From: a virus
Virus record (IMG/VR): IMGVR_UViG_3300037076_000069
Location: 1 to 37,958 of that record
Strand: one strand, 5' to 3'
Length of the DNA: 37,958 bases
A model generated the notes under the pieces. The model ran no database searches. It had not been told where the DNA came from and saw only the letters and a program-made list of their open reading frames with translations. Shown one piece after another: positions 5,784 to 15,840 of this stretch (within the stretch, counting starts at the first letter, position 1; each line of letters starts with the position of its first letter). The position numbers and the translations under genes were made by a program.

Positions 5784-6090
5784 AAACCAAAGCGCCTACC
5801 GTTGCGCCTAGAGCGACAAAAACCGCCTTGCCGCCTAACAGCGCACCGTCTTGCTTGGCCTGATTTATCTTCATCTGCTCAACCGTCTCGCGCATGTCGG
5901 CGCACGATTCTGATTGAGGGCAAACTCCAGACGGCATTCGCGCAATCAGGATGCTAATCTCATCCAGCTTATCGAACGTCCTCGATTGACCGCGATCCAG
6001 CGATTGAAGCCGAAATATAATGGCGTCCCGGCTTATTCCGTGCGAACTGTCTTTTGTGAATGGCGAGTCGCTTTCAACGTTGTGGGGCAT
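5749..6090 (-). CDS. Membrane protein, holin-like
   Basis: 113 residues from ATG 6090 (a longer frame from 6162 overlaps the previous gene). A short coiled-coil section is followed by one C-terminal membrane segment (AVFVALGATVGALVSMVGTYL) and a basic tail. Position at the end of the late operon beside a spanin candidate suggests a lysis role, such as a one-pass holin, but this is inferred from place and topology only. Confidence 0.6.
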   Translation of the reverse strand: MPHNVESDSPFTKDSSHGISRDAIIFRLQSLDRGQSRTFDKLDEISILIARMPSGVCPQSESCADMRETVEQMKINQAKQDGALLGGKAVFVALGATVGALVSMVGTYLSWRK

Positions 6091-6094
6091 GATG

Positions 6095-6754
6095 CTAGAT
6101 GTTAAATTTCTGCTTAATACTGGAAATAGTGGCCTTGTGCGCAGCGTCTTGAGTAGCAGCAAGGGCAGTGTTGAGCTTTACCGCTATGTCGGGATTCGAT
6201 TCCTTGAAGTCCTGCACGCCCTGAATCGTCGCCACGAGCGCACCCTTTGTCTTCTTAAGCAGCCACCACATCACGCCGATGGACGACGGGCAGAAGATTG
6301 CCAGCGCGATCAATCCTAAGACCGGAAGCGAAACGGCAAATCCGAACATATTAAATCCGGTACCTTCGATTTTCTTGCCGTCCACTTTACTTAGCCTTTC
6401 GTTTAGTAAAACCAACTGTCCTTGGTTTTCCTTAAGGCCATCAGCAAGGGACTTGATTGCCTCATTGCTGCCCTTTTCAGGTGTTTTGGCTTCAATCCTA
6501 TGCTCTGGCTCGCCAAGGCTGGCGGATAGCTTCTGGGCAACAGGGACCGACTCAGCCGGGGCCGTAATGGTGCGCGCCACATAGTCAGCCGCTTGCCGTT
6601 CGCCTTCAACTTGGGCTGCTGGCTTGCTGATCGGCGCTGGAACCTTGGACTGGAATATGCGAAGCTGAGGCGTTTTGCACCCGCTAAGCAGAAGCACGCC
6701 GACTACGACGAAGTAAACAGCGGGGATAACAAATCCGCGTGAGTTAGTTTTCAT
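6095..6754 (-). CDS. Lipoprotein with internal membrane segment, spanin candidate
   Basis: 219 residues, start overlapping the tail gene stop (TAATG). The N-terminus has a signal with lipobox LLLSGC (Cys about residue 26). A Pro/Ala-rich and coiled-coil region follows, then a strong membrane segment around residues 137-165 (VLGLIALAIF, GVMWWLL). One protein with an outer-membrane lipid anchor and an inner-membrane segment is the plan of unimolecular spanins, which fuse the two membranes at lysis. Unlike classic ones it has about 55 residues after the membrane segment. A virion or lysis-control lipoprotein is the alternative. Confidence 0.65.
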   Translation of the reverse strand: MKTNSRGFVIPAVYFVVVGVLLLSGCKTPQLRIFQSKVPAPISKPAAQVEGERQAADYVARTITAPAESVPVAQKLSASLGEPEHRIEAKTPEKGSNEAIKSLADGLKENQGQLVLLNERLSKVDGKKIEGTGFNMFGFAVSLPVLGLIALAIFCPSSIGVMWWLLKKTKGALVATIQGVQDFKESNPDIAVKLNTALAATQDAAHKATISSIKQKFNI

Positions 6755-9054
6755 TACGGGTTTAATGTTGTATAGGTAAATACCCCAACTATTACAGGGT
6801 TGGTGTTAGGAAAGTTGGCATGCGTTGCTCCCCCTATTTGAATCTCTCCACTAATTTCGTAAGCGTTAGCGTATAGTTGCGCCCCCTTAGTTAATGATCC
6901 TGTGTTATAAACAAAGCTAAGAGACCCCGCACCTGCATCATTCTGCTGGTTAGATATGACGTAAGGTAAACCGGCAATAGTAGCTGCCCCTGTTCCGCTA
7001 GGAGCATTATTCGTTGTTATCGTAATGAAGCACGTAACGACATTCCCTATCTTCTGGAAGTACCCACCATTTACCGATGTAAACGACGCGGTTCCTCCAA
7101 ACTTAAGGACTGGGCTCCACAGGCCAAACTCCATCATCGCTGTGCATTTCTGAAATAAAGAACTGCCATCGGTCCCCGCGTTTTCACCTGAGTTCTTATG
7201 GGTAAATCCATCAACTATGGGATAGCACAAGCGATTATTTCCACTAAAGACAGCTTCGTAAAGATGATTAAAATCTCCTTGGCTGTAGTAATCAGCCATG
7301 TTGCGGATATAGGTCTGCGACTGTTCGCTCCAAATTATATTCGAGTTAGACGAAACCCTATAGGCGTTTATCTCGTACTGGCTCTGCGCGAAACCTGATC
7401 CAAATGTTTGAAGGAATCTATTATTGATTCCTTCGCAGTATATTCCAGTAAATAGATGGTGCGATAAGTTAGATGAAATAGCTACATCTACAGACTCAAT
7501 AATTATCCCCTGGCCCGTCAAATATCCATAATACGAATATATTCCGCATGTCTTACTATTATTATCTGCAACCGTCCAGTGACTCGATGCTGGCGCTTCT
7601 CCCGCGTCATGCCCGTTTACCGATGGATTATATCTACCACTAGTTCCCACTCCGGTTAGATATACATTGTTAAAATTAAGTCCATTTATATCAGCATACG
7701 TCGAAATTCCTCTGAACGTAAATCCAGCGATGTAAGTATCGTTAATTCCACCGCCCCAACATGCAGATATCCTAATCCCGGTTACAAAATTAGCTATGCG
7801 ACAGTTCTTAATTCTAAGTAGCGGAACACCGGCAAGGTTTAGACCGGAACATAATTTAGTCCCGATGATATGAAGGTTTTCCAGAACTATATGCTCGCAA
7901 AATGCGAGTACCGCGTTAGAACTGTCGTCGCCGTGTGCAAGCACGTTGCTTACCCTAGTCCCGGATGCGTTGTAATTGGCGGTATCTAGCGCATAATCCG
8001 TATAATTGGCCGACGGGTAATCGACAAAAATGGATGAACAGTTGTTTGCTCCGAACTCAGTGAAAAAATTACCAGTACCATCGCCAAAAAGCCTCATCCC
8101 TGGAGCAAGAAGCAGCTTCGACGTAACCCTATACCTTCCCGCTGGAAAATAAACAGCACCCGGAGTCGATCCTAGCTCGGTGGATCTAGTTGTCCCTCTC
8201 CATGTAAATTTGCAAACATCGTATATAGCGGCATTTATCGCCGCCGCGTCATCGGTTACGCCATCGCCCTTTGCTCCGTAGCGCTTTACGTTACAAGCAC
8301 CAGACCAAATTGCTTTTAGCCGCGTTCCATCGGCTGCGACGATAACCGTTCCGCCGTTGTCTGCCGTAGTCGTGTCGGCCTTGTCAACGTAGAACTGGCC
8401 GCCGCCACCGTCGCCATTGACGTAATATCCTAGAAGCTGTATGAGTGCCCCAGTTGTTGACGATGTGTAGACCAATGCCTTCATCGCTGCCACGCTAGAC
8501 GCCTGGGCAAAGAATGAACCAAATGGAACTGTTGCAGGAACTAGATAGGTAGGGGAACCGTTAGAATCAAACGCGAGCACGTTACCTTTACGATCTGAAG
8601 TGAGAATCGAACTGGCCGGATCTCCAACCGGAAAATGAAGTGCGCTTGCGTCGGATAGAGTAAGCTCTTTATCTACGTTCGTAAGTTTATCTAGTGCTTG
8701 CTCAATCATCGGAACAGTTAGCGCACCAGTAGCTAGAAAGCTGGTCTGCTGTGTCTTAGGTGTTGCAAGCGAAACCGTGATATAGTCGCCAACTTGTACG
8801 CCATGCGTGCCCCTGCCCACTATAGTAATAGATCCGGTCAGCATGTTGTTCTGCGTATCATATCCACCGCCAGTAACGGTGAAGTCTGAGTTCCGCGTCA
8901 AAACCGTCGGCGGTGATAACGCCGTAGGACTTGAGCCAGAGTCGGTAACGAGCAAATCAGTCGTGAGCTGAAAAGGGAACGTGACGGCCAGCGTCGCCGG
9001 CAGGCTTGCGATAATGTACGTGCCAACTTGCGCAGATTGATTGCTTAAGCTCAT
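6754..9054 (-). CDS. Tail fibre / tailspike with pectate-lyase fold
   Basis: 766 residues. The N-terminal 150 or so resemble a podovirus virion-attachment region. A pectate-lyase superfamily entry motif (NVKRYGAKGDGVTDDAAAIN, about residues 255-274) starts a right-handed beta-helix with many short Asn/Gly-rich turns to about residue 640. The last 120 residues look like a C-terminal beta domain. Beta-helix tail proteins bind or degrade surface polysaccharide, so this is the likely receptor-recognition protein. Catalytic residues cannot be assigned by eye. Codon choice in the beta-helix is more AT-rich than in neighbours, consistent with exchange of host-range modules. Confidence 0.88.
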   Translation of the reverse strand: MSLSNQSAQVGTYIIASLPATLAVTFPFQLTTDLLVTDSGSSPTALSPPTVLTRNSDFTVTGGGYDTQNNMLTGSITIVGRGTHGVQVGDYITVSLATPKTQQTSFLATGALTVPMIEQALDKLTNVDKELTLSDASALHFPVGDPASSILTSDRKGNVLAFDSNGSPTYLVPATVPFGSFFAQASSVAAMKALVYTSSTTGALIQLLGYYVNGDGGGGQFYVDKADTTTADNGGTVIVAADGTRLKAIWSGACNVKRYGAKGDGVTDDAAAINAAIYDVCKFTWRGTTRSTELGSTPGAVYFPAGRYRVTSKLLLAPGMRLFGDGTGNFFTEFGANNCSSIFVDYPSANYTDYALDTANYNASGTRVSNVLAHGDDSSNAVLAFCEHIVLENLHIIGTKLCSGLNLAGVPLLRIKNCRIANFVTGIRISACWGGGINDTYIAGFTFRGISTYADINGLNFNNVYLTGVGTSGRYNPSVNGHDAGEAPASSHWTVADNNSKTCGIYSYYGYLTGQGIIIESVDVAISSNLSHHLFTGIYCEGINNRFLQTFGSGFAQSQYEINAYRVSSNSNIIWSEQSQTYIRNMADYYSQGDFNHLYEAVFSGNNRLCYPIVDGFTHKNSGENAGTDGSSLFQKCTAMMEFGLWSPVLKFGGTASFTSVNGGYFQKIGNVVTCFITITTNNAPSGTGAATIAGLPYVISNQQNDAGAGSLSFVYNTGSLTKGAQLYANAYEISGEIQIGGATHANFPNTNPVIVGVFTYTTLNP

Positions 9055-9062
9055 TTTGTTCC

Positions 9063-10367
9063 TTATTTGCTTGTTTCAGATTTTACAGATTGTTCAAGGC
9101 TGAAGACGGGCAAGCCGAAGTCGGCCAACTTCTGCATCTCCTCTTTGGCGTCTTCGATTGAGCCTTTCGGTATCTTGATGCCGTAGCCTTCAACCGATTC
9201 GATTGCAGCGTCGAGATGCTCTTGCGCCTCTTCTAGCGTGTTGCCCCATCCGACGATAGCGCCAATCTCGGCCATGTCTTCGTCCTGCGGAACGATGTAG
9301 CGTTTTCCCTCAATCAGCATCGGGTTGAAGAGCTTGATTTGATTGGCAAACTTCTCGTCAAAATCAATCGGCTGCCAGTTCTCTTTAGCCCAGTCAGATT
9401 TCATTATCACCTCGATGCCAAACTTTGCGATTGGCTCAGGATCGACAAGTACGCCGTCAGCGCCGTACCATAGGATGTCAGCATAGTTCGTGTAAAACTC
9501 GCTGCAAAGCTCGCCAGGAGGCGACGGCATCCTACAGGTTGCATCAATCATATACGGCTCTAAATCCTTCGTGATGCGAATCTCATTTGATAACCAACCA
9601 CGATAGCCGTACTTGGCGAAGACGGGGGACATGGCCTCATTCCAACGGCGAACCACCTCGGGGATGCTTCCCCATTTCTTGAACTCACCGCAGTACCCGA
9701 GATCCTTAACCTCGATTCCTAGCAGCGTTTGAGATGGTAGCGCGCCGTCTATAGTGAAAAGGTCCGTTCCGATTTCCACGCAATCGGGTAAATCGTCTTC
9801 GCAAATGAACTCAGCGATGTGCTGGAAAGCGCCGAGATTGTAAGCGATTTCATCAACCTTCACTTCGCTTAAGTCGTAGGACTCGCTTCTAAATGTCTCA
9901 AAGTTACCCCGCCATTTATCAAACTTCACATACTGCTTTTCATTGCTCTTGAGATATTCGCGAAGCGCCTTCACGCCCTTGACTTTCTTCCATCGGTTGA
10001 GTGGCAAGCCGAGATCGGCCATAACCTCCTTGCACGTCTCGCGGTAGATTTCCAGCTCTTCGCCATTGCGTGAGCCCCAGACGCGATAACCTAGTTCCTC
10101 AAGGTGAACTTGCTCAGCCGCAAAATAAATATCCGTGAAGATTATGAGGTCGCACTCTTTCAGGTGCTTGCCAAAAATCGAATCAACGCGCTCAACGCCG
10201 GGGATTCCATAGCCGACTTCGCCAACGTTCACGGTCGGGAAGCTCATTGAGTTCCACGGAATGTAGAGCAACACGCGGCCAAAGTCCCGCGTTAGACGCT
10301 CCGCGATGTGGGCGAATAAGCCGTGAGAAACCACCAGAACTGTCTTATCTTTATAGTCGTTACTCAT
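9063..10367 (-). CDS. ATP-grasp ligase-like enzyme in the virion gene block
   Basis: 434 residues from ATG 10367, which has GAGGAA upstream. The N-terminus (KTVLVVSHGLFAHIAERL) looks like a nucleotide/pre-ATP-grasp fold. A Lys-bearing ATP-grasp strand (KQYVKFDKWRGNFETF) and a late metal-binding-like segment (YMIDATCRMPSPPGE) recall the ATP-grasp superfamily, nearest to phosphoribosylglycinamide synthetase-like proteins. The usual Glu-x-Asn of the metal site is Asp-x-Thr here. It lies between the giant ejection protein and the tail fibre. Substrate unknown; peptide or amino-acid ligation to a virion or cell-wall component is possible, purine synthesis unlikely. Confidence 0.65.
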   Translation of the reverse strand: MSNDYKDKTVLVVSHGLFAHIAERLTRDFGRVLLYIPWNSMSFPTVNVGEVGYGIPGVERVDSIFGKHLKECDLIIFTDIYFAAEQVHLEELGYRVWGSRNGEELEIYRETCKEVMADLGLPLNRWKKVKGVKALREYLKSNEKQYVKFDKWRGNFETFRSESYDLSEVKVDEIAYNLGAFQHIAEFICEDDLPDCVEIGTDLFTIDGALPSQTLLGIEVKDLGYCGEFKKWGSIPEVVRRWNEAMSPVFAKYGYRGWLSNEIRITKDLEPYMIDATCRMPSPPGELCSEFYTNYADILWYGADGVLVDPEPIAKFGIEVIMKSDWAKENWQPIDFDEKFANQIKLFNPMLIEGKRYIVPQDEDMAEIGAIVGWGNTLEEAQEHLDAAIESVEGYGIKIPKGSIEDAKEEMQKLADFGLPVFSLEQSVKSETSK

Positions 10368-10482
10368 CGTCTGATTCCTCGCTTGGTTCGTCGGGCTCGT
10401 CAATGTCGCAATCGGGCAAGAGGCAACCGTGCCGCCCTGTCTCGGCAGGGTCTTCTAGCTCGTCTTCTGTTGGTCTGCTCAT
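10360..10482 (-). CDS. Small acidic protein
   Basis: 40 residues, nearly all Asp/Glu/Pro/Ser (for example EDELEDPAETG and EEPSEESDDE-like segments) with two Cys five apart in CLLPDC. The start overlaps the stop of the giant ejection gene (ATGA) and the end overlaps the ATP-grasp start by eight bases. This tight double coupling supports a real gene. Could be a carrier-like or ligand peptide for the adjacent ATP-grasp enzyme; that is speculation. Confidence 0.5.
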   Translation of the reverse strand: MSRPTEDELEDPAETGRHGCLLPDCDIDEPDEPSEESDDE

Positions 10483-13400
10483 TTTCGGTAGGAGGTGTTT
10501 GGGTCGCGATCCGCTTTTATCTGCGCTTTGGTTAGCGGTACATTTTCGCGCAGTTTGGGAATAGTCATTTCGATTGATTGTCCGAATGTTTTTGGCGCTC
10601 GCTTCTTACTATCCAAATCAATCGCGATATTTTGCACGAGTTGAGGGACTAAAGCTGCAACCTGATCCCAGATTATTCTGTCAGTTTGGCCGTATTGTAC
10701 GGATTTTGACATGCGGCTTATCGGATTTACGATAGGAGCAGATTCAGAAAGTGCTAACACAGCGGCAATCGTTCCTGCTACTACGCCTTTATCCGTCTTA
10801 TCTTTCTTACTTAAATGAGAAGAAGAAACACGCATAAAAGTGGAGCCTAGTTGCGCGGAAATAAGAATGGGAGAAGGCAAAACAAGTTGGTGATCGCCTA
10901 TACGAATACGTCCAAACTTGACGTCTTTTTCGCTTCGTTTTTCAGACGGGTCATAGAGTCCGCCAAAAATACGATCATTTTCGTCTTTAGTGGCGTCGAT
11001 TGCGCCCCAAATAAACATCGCTGTTCCAACCGATCCAACCTTGAGGAGACGTGCAATCGTGTTCGCCTCGGCGTTTGTCAGCTTGTCCACGCCGCGAATG
11101 TTTGCGCGAACATTTTCAACTAGCCCCATGCCTAAGCCAAGCGGGCTTGCCTCTAAAGTTTGCCGAATATGATTCAAAGGAGTTTTAACGATCCCTTTAG
11201 TCACAAAAGACTTTATAAAATTCGACAGAGCATAGCGGTAAATGTCCCATTGCGGGGCGTTCGGATTGTCTTTTTCAAGACGGGCAAGATCGCCGTTAAT
11301 CTTCTTCGATAGCGCGTTTGATTCCTGTAAGGCGGACCGCTGCGCATACTCAAAAGCCTCTTTACGGTGCGCCGCCTGAACCATAGGATCGGTTACATCG
11401 ACTCCGTTGGCTATGTCGTGAGCAAGTAGCTTCTCAAGGCGAAGGTTAAAATCTGCCGTAATCAAAGGAGCCTTTTCAGCCGCATGGAGATTGCCTGTGA
11501 CGTAATCTTCCCAGTGCATTTGCTTGTTGTTATACATCGGGTTTCCAAGCTCTGCCTTCAAGTCACTCTTGCCTGTGGTCAATTGCTTCCACCCTTCCCG
11601 CATACCTTGCGTGACGAGCTTAGAATAAAACTTACCTAGCCCGGTGAACTCTGCGCCTGACTCCATATTCGCCTTTTCAGAAACGGCCCTAAACCCTGGC
11701 GTGCGTCGAATGATTGCACCTAGAGCCTCTTTTGCTGGCATTTCGGCAATGCGGGCAATCGAGAAACCGAACAGCTTCCCCAGAGTATGATAGCCGCTCA
11801 GGACAGCCGCTCGTGTGTAACGAGAGCCCTTATCCATCAATTTCTGAGCTTGTGACTTTTTATCGTCTATCGCTTTTTGGCGATCAATCGCCAAGTCCTG
11901 CTTTAGCCGCTGAATGTCGGAATTGATTTTGTGGCCTTCCTCGTCGAGTGCAACCGGCGCACGTTTTGGCGCGGTTTCATAATCGCCTGTTGCGATACGA
12001 TCTTGCAGTTCGAGTATGCGCGCATTGGCGCGAGCTTTCCAGATGTTTAACCGTTGCTCGTCGGTGAGTTCTTTTTTCCCGAAAATCTCTTCGTGCTGTG
12101 CTTTGAGTTCATCGCGCTGTGCCTCTAGGCGTTTCGCTTCCTCATCCAGTTCAATTGACTTCTTCTCCTTTAGAATCCGCTTACGGGTAGCGATCTCATT
12201 GGACAGGTTTTCAATCTGTTTCGTGAGTCTATCCTTTACGATTTCAAGCGGTGTTTTTGGTTCAGGCTTCGGCTCATGTTCCGCTTTGGGCTGCAATCTA
12301 TCGCGTGCATTTTGCCGCTCTTCTTTGAGCTTAGCTAACTGCTCTTCACGCGCCTTAATCTCTGGCGATGTTGGCTGCTGTTTTTTGCCTTTTGTAAAAG
12401 GAGCGTCATCCTTGAGTTGTTTTTCAATGGCCTCAATCTGTCGGTCCAAAGATTCGATTCTAACCTCTTCCGCTGTCTTTGGCGTATTGGGTTCAGCCTG
12501 ATAGGTGCGCGGTTTATTTTCGTTCATCTTCTGAACGCCTTTAACCTGTGCCGCTAACTTTGCCTCTTCTTCGCTAGGTGTGCGACGTTCTACCCCAGTC
12601 TTTGAAAGTCTATCGCCAGCCTCTAAGTCTTCAAGTTTTGAGACTTGCTGAAGTTGGCCCTTAATATCGCGCAGTTGATCCGAAATCTCGTCATGCGTAA
12701 GCGGCTTAAACTCGCCATATCCAGAAATAGCATCTTGTGCCTCACGGCGGGTTATCTCAGGATTGGCTTTCTTTAGTTCAGCATGAACTGCATCAACAAT
12801 CGCATCACGACCTTTCATGCCTTCCTCGATAAAACTTCTAGCCAATCCACTCGCAACGCTATTTAGCCTAGATTTACCATTCTTTTCAGGATCAGAAGTG
12901 AGCCGATCAATAAAGTTGGAACGAATCGTGTTCTGATATTCCTTACGGCTGGCTTTCCAAATGGCGTCCAGGTGCGGCTTTATTTTCTCGCCAAACTCTT
13001 TGACCATTTCTACCGCGAAATCAGCGCCTTTCGCTAGATAGTCAGCGCCAACCACGGCCATATCAGACAGATTTTCTGTGCTAAGTAGCCCGCTTGTATT
13101 ATCGCCTTCAACTACGCTTTTCGAAATGATTTTCTCTAGGCGTGCTGAAATTCTAGAACGCGCTGTATCTGCTTGCTCTGAAAGATACGCCCTAACCTTC
13201 CCGCTAGGCGGGGCAGATTTACGAGGAGTTCTTGAACTAAGCGCTGAATCAATCGCTTGCTCTGGCGTTTTAACCTCTGAAAGTTTAGCTATGTGGGCGT
13301 CAAGCTCCGCATTTTTTGCTTTCAACTCCTCTATCCTTGCAACGAGCTGCGTCTTCTCTTCTGGCGTGAGTTCAGCGCCGCCTTTGGCTGTGCGCAAAAG

Positions 13401-15839
13401 TCTTTCCTGAGTGATTAGCGTGTAATCCTCTTTAGCCATCGCCTGACGCCATCGGCCCTCACGGCCCCACTCAGAACCGCGCCGATGCACGGCATCCATA
13501 AAATCAAGCAGTTGCTGGCTAAGCTCTCGCTCTTTCTGCGCAGCCTCTTTCTTCATCTCTGGCGTGGCGGTAGGGTCAATTGCTACGTCGGCGGCGTCGG
13601 CCAAGGAATTTTCAATCGCTACCTTATGCCTCAAAAGCAAAGCTGATTGCTCATCGGAAAGGCCAAGATTAGGATTCTCTTTGAGTTGTTTCGCAAGTTT
13701 TGCACCTGCCTCGGGATCGCGAGAAAGTGTTTCACCCGCTTTAGCCCAAGCGGCAGGCATTGCACGCTTTTCGGTTTCGGTAGCATCTGGCATCCCGTAT
13801 CCAGCGCGCTCCATTTCAGCCGTAGCATTCTTTAATCCAGTCTCATACCCAAACATTGAATCCGCCTGCACCTTAGCTGCCATCTCGGGCGTGTTCGTCT
13901 GCGCGACTACTTCGCCAGTTGCTCGATTTGTCGTTGTCCATGTTCCGTCTTCGTTGCGGGTGACATCGTATTGACCATGCGGGAGATCTTCTCCACTCGG
14001 AGCGCCTTCTCTTGATACTTGGAAAGGGTCAACTGTCGTTCCGCGTTCATCGCCTTTGTTTGGCTCGTCTATCTGAATATGCTTCTTTGAGAAACCAGCC
14101 TCTTCGCCAAACACGGTATAGCGATAGGTTAGTTTTTCGACTGCCGCTTTCTGCTCAGCGCCAAAGGTTCGGTTGTCTTGGTTTGCCTCGATAACCTTGA
14201 GCTTTTCAGGAAGTGTCTTTGCGGCTTGCACCTCGGCAATCGTTTCTGGCGTATGGCCCATTGCCTTGAGCCGGTTCGCATCGCTAACGAATGCTTCGCC
14301 AAAAGGCTCGCTCTTAAAATGCGCCATGCCCGTTCCGATCATGCTCATAACGGCTAATTGCATTGCGCCTTCTGGCGTTGCTACGCCTTTGAGGTTTTGC
14401 CAAATCGCATCCTTGGCCACCTTGGGCATCGTCTTGTCAAAGCTGCTCGTGAGCATTTGAATCATATCTGGCGTTTCAGCCATCGCCACACTTGACCCCG
14501 TCAACGTGGTGGCCTCTACAGTGCCATACGCTGCGATTCTAGCCGCTTTCGACTCTAGCCCTGCCATCCACTTATCCATACCGGGGATTCGGCCCGCGAG
14601 GAGCTTCCCATTGACGAACTGAAGCGCCGTGGAAACAGCTGCGCCGCCCGCCGCCATATTCGATGCCTTCTCTGTCGAGATTCCACGATCCTCATACATT
14701 CCTTGAAGTCTGTTTTGCTCTGCACCAAATAGCACGGCTAGACCAGGTCCGCTGAACATCGCTGAAATCTTGGGAATCTCTTGCGCCGTGTTGAGCGCAA
14801 ACCGCCCGACTGCCGACGTAGAAGACATCGGATCAACCTTTCCGCTGAAAAGGCCATTCAACTCGCGGTCAACCTTACGCCCCGTCTTTTGCTGAGTCGA
14901 AGCCCAGTCAGCTTCTTTCTGCTGACGCTCGGCATCGCTTCTAGCATAGGTGAAATTCTCGTGAAGTAAGCCGCTTACACTTCCAGCCAACTCAAACACT
15001 CCGCGCTCTAAACGTAGAGCGCCTTTATCGCTTCCGCTCTTGCTCGTGTCGGCCTTAAGGCCACGCATCGCCATCATGTAAACCTTCTGGCGATCTTCCT
15101 CAGATAAATCAGAAAGCAGTGACTTGGCGTGATCGCGCAGTTGATTAACATCGTATGCGGCGGGCGCTACTTCACGAGTAGATGGTTTCCCAAATCCTTG
15201 CTGAACACCTGGCGATGATCCTTGGCCTTGTTTGAATAATTCTGACACAACCGAAATCGGTTCACTTAGTCTCGCCTGATCTTGCTGAGCAGTCTCGTAA
15301 ATCTTCTTAGCTACTTCGTGATAAACGTCGAGATGGTCCTTGTTGTAACCGGGCGTCATCGGGAGTTTAACGCCGGCTACTTTTGAGTATTCCTCAATCG
15401 GCATTCCTGAGTATGCGTGCTGGTAAATGTCGGCTTGCATCTCGTTCATCATGCCTCGCTCTTCCTTTTCCTTTGTGAGCAGGCCACCAACCTGAGAATA
15501 AAAAGCGCCATCGTCCGGCGTATCCTTGCCCCATGCTTTCTCGGCAAACGACTTTTTGTAGTAGTCATAATTATCGGCAACCTGAGCCGGTGTCAGATTG
15601 GATCGATCCGCTAGGAAATGAAGATTAGCGACATACTTGCGTTCGCTATCGGCATCGGTCGAATCCCTTAACGCCTCTTCCATTCGCGATGCCACGTCCT
15701 TATCCAGAACCGACGCAATCTTGTCGGAACCAGAAAACATCGTTTGCATCTTGTCCTGATCGTAGCGCAGCGGCTTCAGCTCTTTCGGAGCCGGCGCATT
15801 TACTTCAGGCGAACTAATGGCGGTCGTAGGTGCATCCAT
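10479..15839 (-). CDS. Giant internal virion / DNA ejection protein (gp16-like)
   Basis: 1786 residues, the largest gene. It stands in the gp16 position of T7-type phages, between a gp15-like protein and the fibre. The sequence is largely helical: an N-terminal charged region, a mid section with Ala/Gly-rich hydrophobic helices near residues 365-420, long coiled coils around residues 690-790 and 1090-1370, and a C-terminal conserved-looking part (FIWGAIDATKDENDRIFGGLYD, split by charged turns, then IGDHQLVLPSP) of the type called large polyvalent protein. Such proteins are ejected with the DNA and form a channel across the envelope. I see no lysozyme motif like that at the T7 gp16 N-terminus. 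Confidence 0.82.
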   Translation of the reverse strand: MDAPTTAISSPEVNAPAPKELKPLRYDQDKMQTMFSGSDKIASVLDKDVASRMEEALRDSTDADSERKYVANLHFLADRSNLTPAQVADNYDYYKKSFAEKAWGKDTPDDGAFYSQVGGLLTKEKEERGMMNEMQADIYQHAYSGMPIEEYSKVAGVKLPMTPGYNKDHLDVYHEVAKKIYETAQQDQARLSEPISVVSELFKQGQGSSPGVQQGFGKPSTREVAPAAYDVNQLRDHAKSLLSDLSEEDRQKVYMMAMRGLKADTSKSGSDKGALRLERGVFELAGSVSGLLHENFTYARSDAERQQKEADWASTQQKTGRKVDRELNGLFSGKVDPMSSTSAVGRFALNTAQEIPKISAMFSGPGLAVLFGAEQNRLQGMYEDRGISTEKASNMAAGGAAVSTALQFVNGKLLAGRIPGMDKWMAGLESKAARIAAYGTVEATTLTGSSVAMAETPDMIQMLTSSFDKTMPKVAKDAIWQNLKGVATPEGAMQLAVMSMIGTGMAHFKSEPFGEAFVSDANRLKAMGHTPETIAEVQAAKTLPEKLKVIEANQDNRTFGAEQKAAVEKLTYRYTVFGEEAGFSKKHIQIDEPNKGDERGTTVDPFQVSREGAPSGEDLPHGQYDVTRNEDGTWTTTNRATGEVVAQTNTPEMAAKVQADSMFGYETGLKNATAEMERAGYGMPDATETEKRAMPAAWAKAGETLSRDPEAGAKLAKQLKENPNLGLSDEQSALLLRHKVAIENSLADAADVAIDPTATPEMKKEAAQKERELSQQLLDFMDAVHRRGSEWGREGRWRQAMAKEDYTLITQERLLRTAKGGAELTPEEKTQLVARIEELKAKNAELDAHIAKLSEVKTPEQAIDSALSSRTPRKSAPPSGKVRAYLSEQADTARSRISARLEKIISKSVVEGDNTSGLLSTENLSDMAVVGADYLAKGADFAVEMVKEFGEKIKPHLDAIWKASRKEYQNTIRSNFIDRLTSDPEKNGKSRLNSVASGLARSFIEEGMKGRDAIVDAVHAELKKANPEITRREAQDAISGYGEFKPLTHDEISDQLRDIKGQLQQVSKLEDLEAGDRLSKTGVERRTPSEEEAKLAAQVKGVQKMNENKPRTYQAEPNTPKTAEEVRIESLDRQIEAIEKQLKDDAPFTKGKKQQPTSPEIKAREEQLAKLKEERQNARDRLQPKAEHEPKPEPKTPLEIVKDRLTKQIENLSNEIATRKRILKEKKSIELDEEAKRLEAQRDELKAQHEEIFGKKELTDEQRLNIWKARANARILELQDRIATGDYETAPKRAPVALDEEGHKINSDIQRLKQDLAIDRQKAIDDKKSQAQKLMDKGSRYTRAAVLSGYHTLGKLFGFSIARIAEMPAKEALGAIIRRTPGFRAVSEKANMESGAEFTGLGKFYSKLVTQGMREGWKQLTTGKSDLKAELGNPMYNNKQMHWEDYVTGNLHAAEKAPLITADFNLRLEKLLAHDIANGVDVTDPMVQAAHRKEAFEYAQRSALQESNALSKKINGDLARLEKDNPNAPQWDIYRYALSNFIKSFVTKGIVKTPLNHIRQTLEASPLGLGMGLVENVRANIRGVDKLTNAEANTIARLLKVGSVGTAMFIWGAIDATKDENDRIFGGLYDPSEKRSEKDVKFGRIRIGDHQLVLPSPILISAQLGSTFMRVSSSHLSKKDKTDKGVVAGTIAAVLALSESAPIVNPISRMSKSVQYGQTDRIIWDQVAALVPQLVQNIAIDLDSKKRAPKTFGQSIEMTIPKLRENVPLTKAQIKADRDPNTSYRK

Positions 15840-15840
15840 G

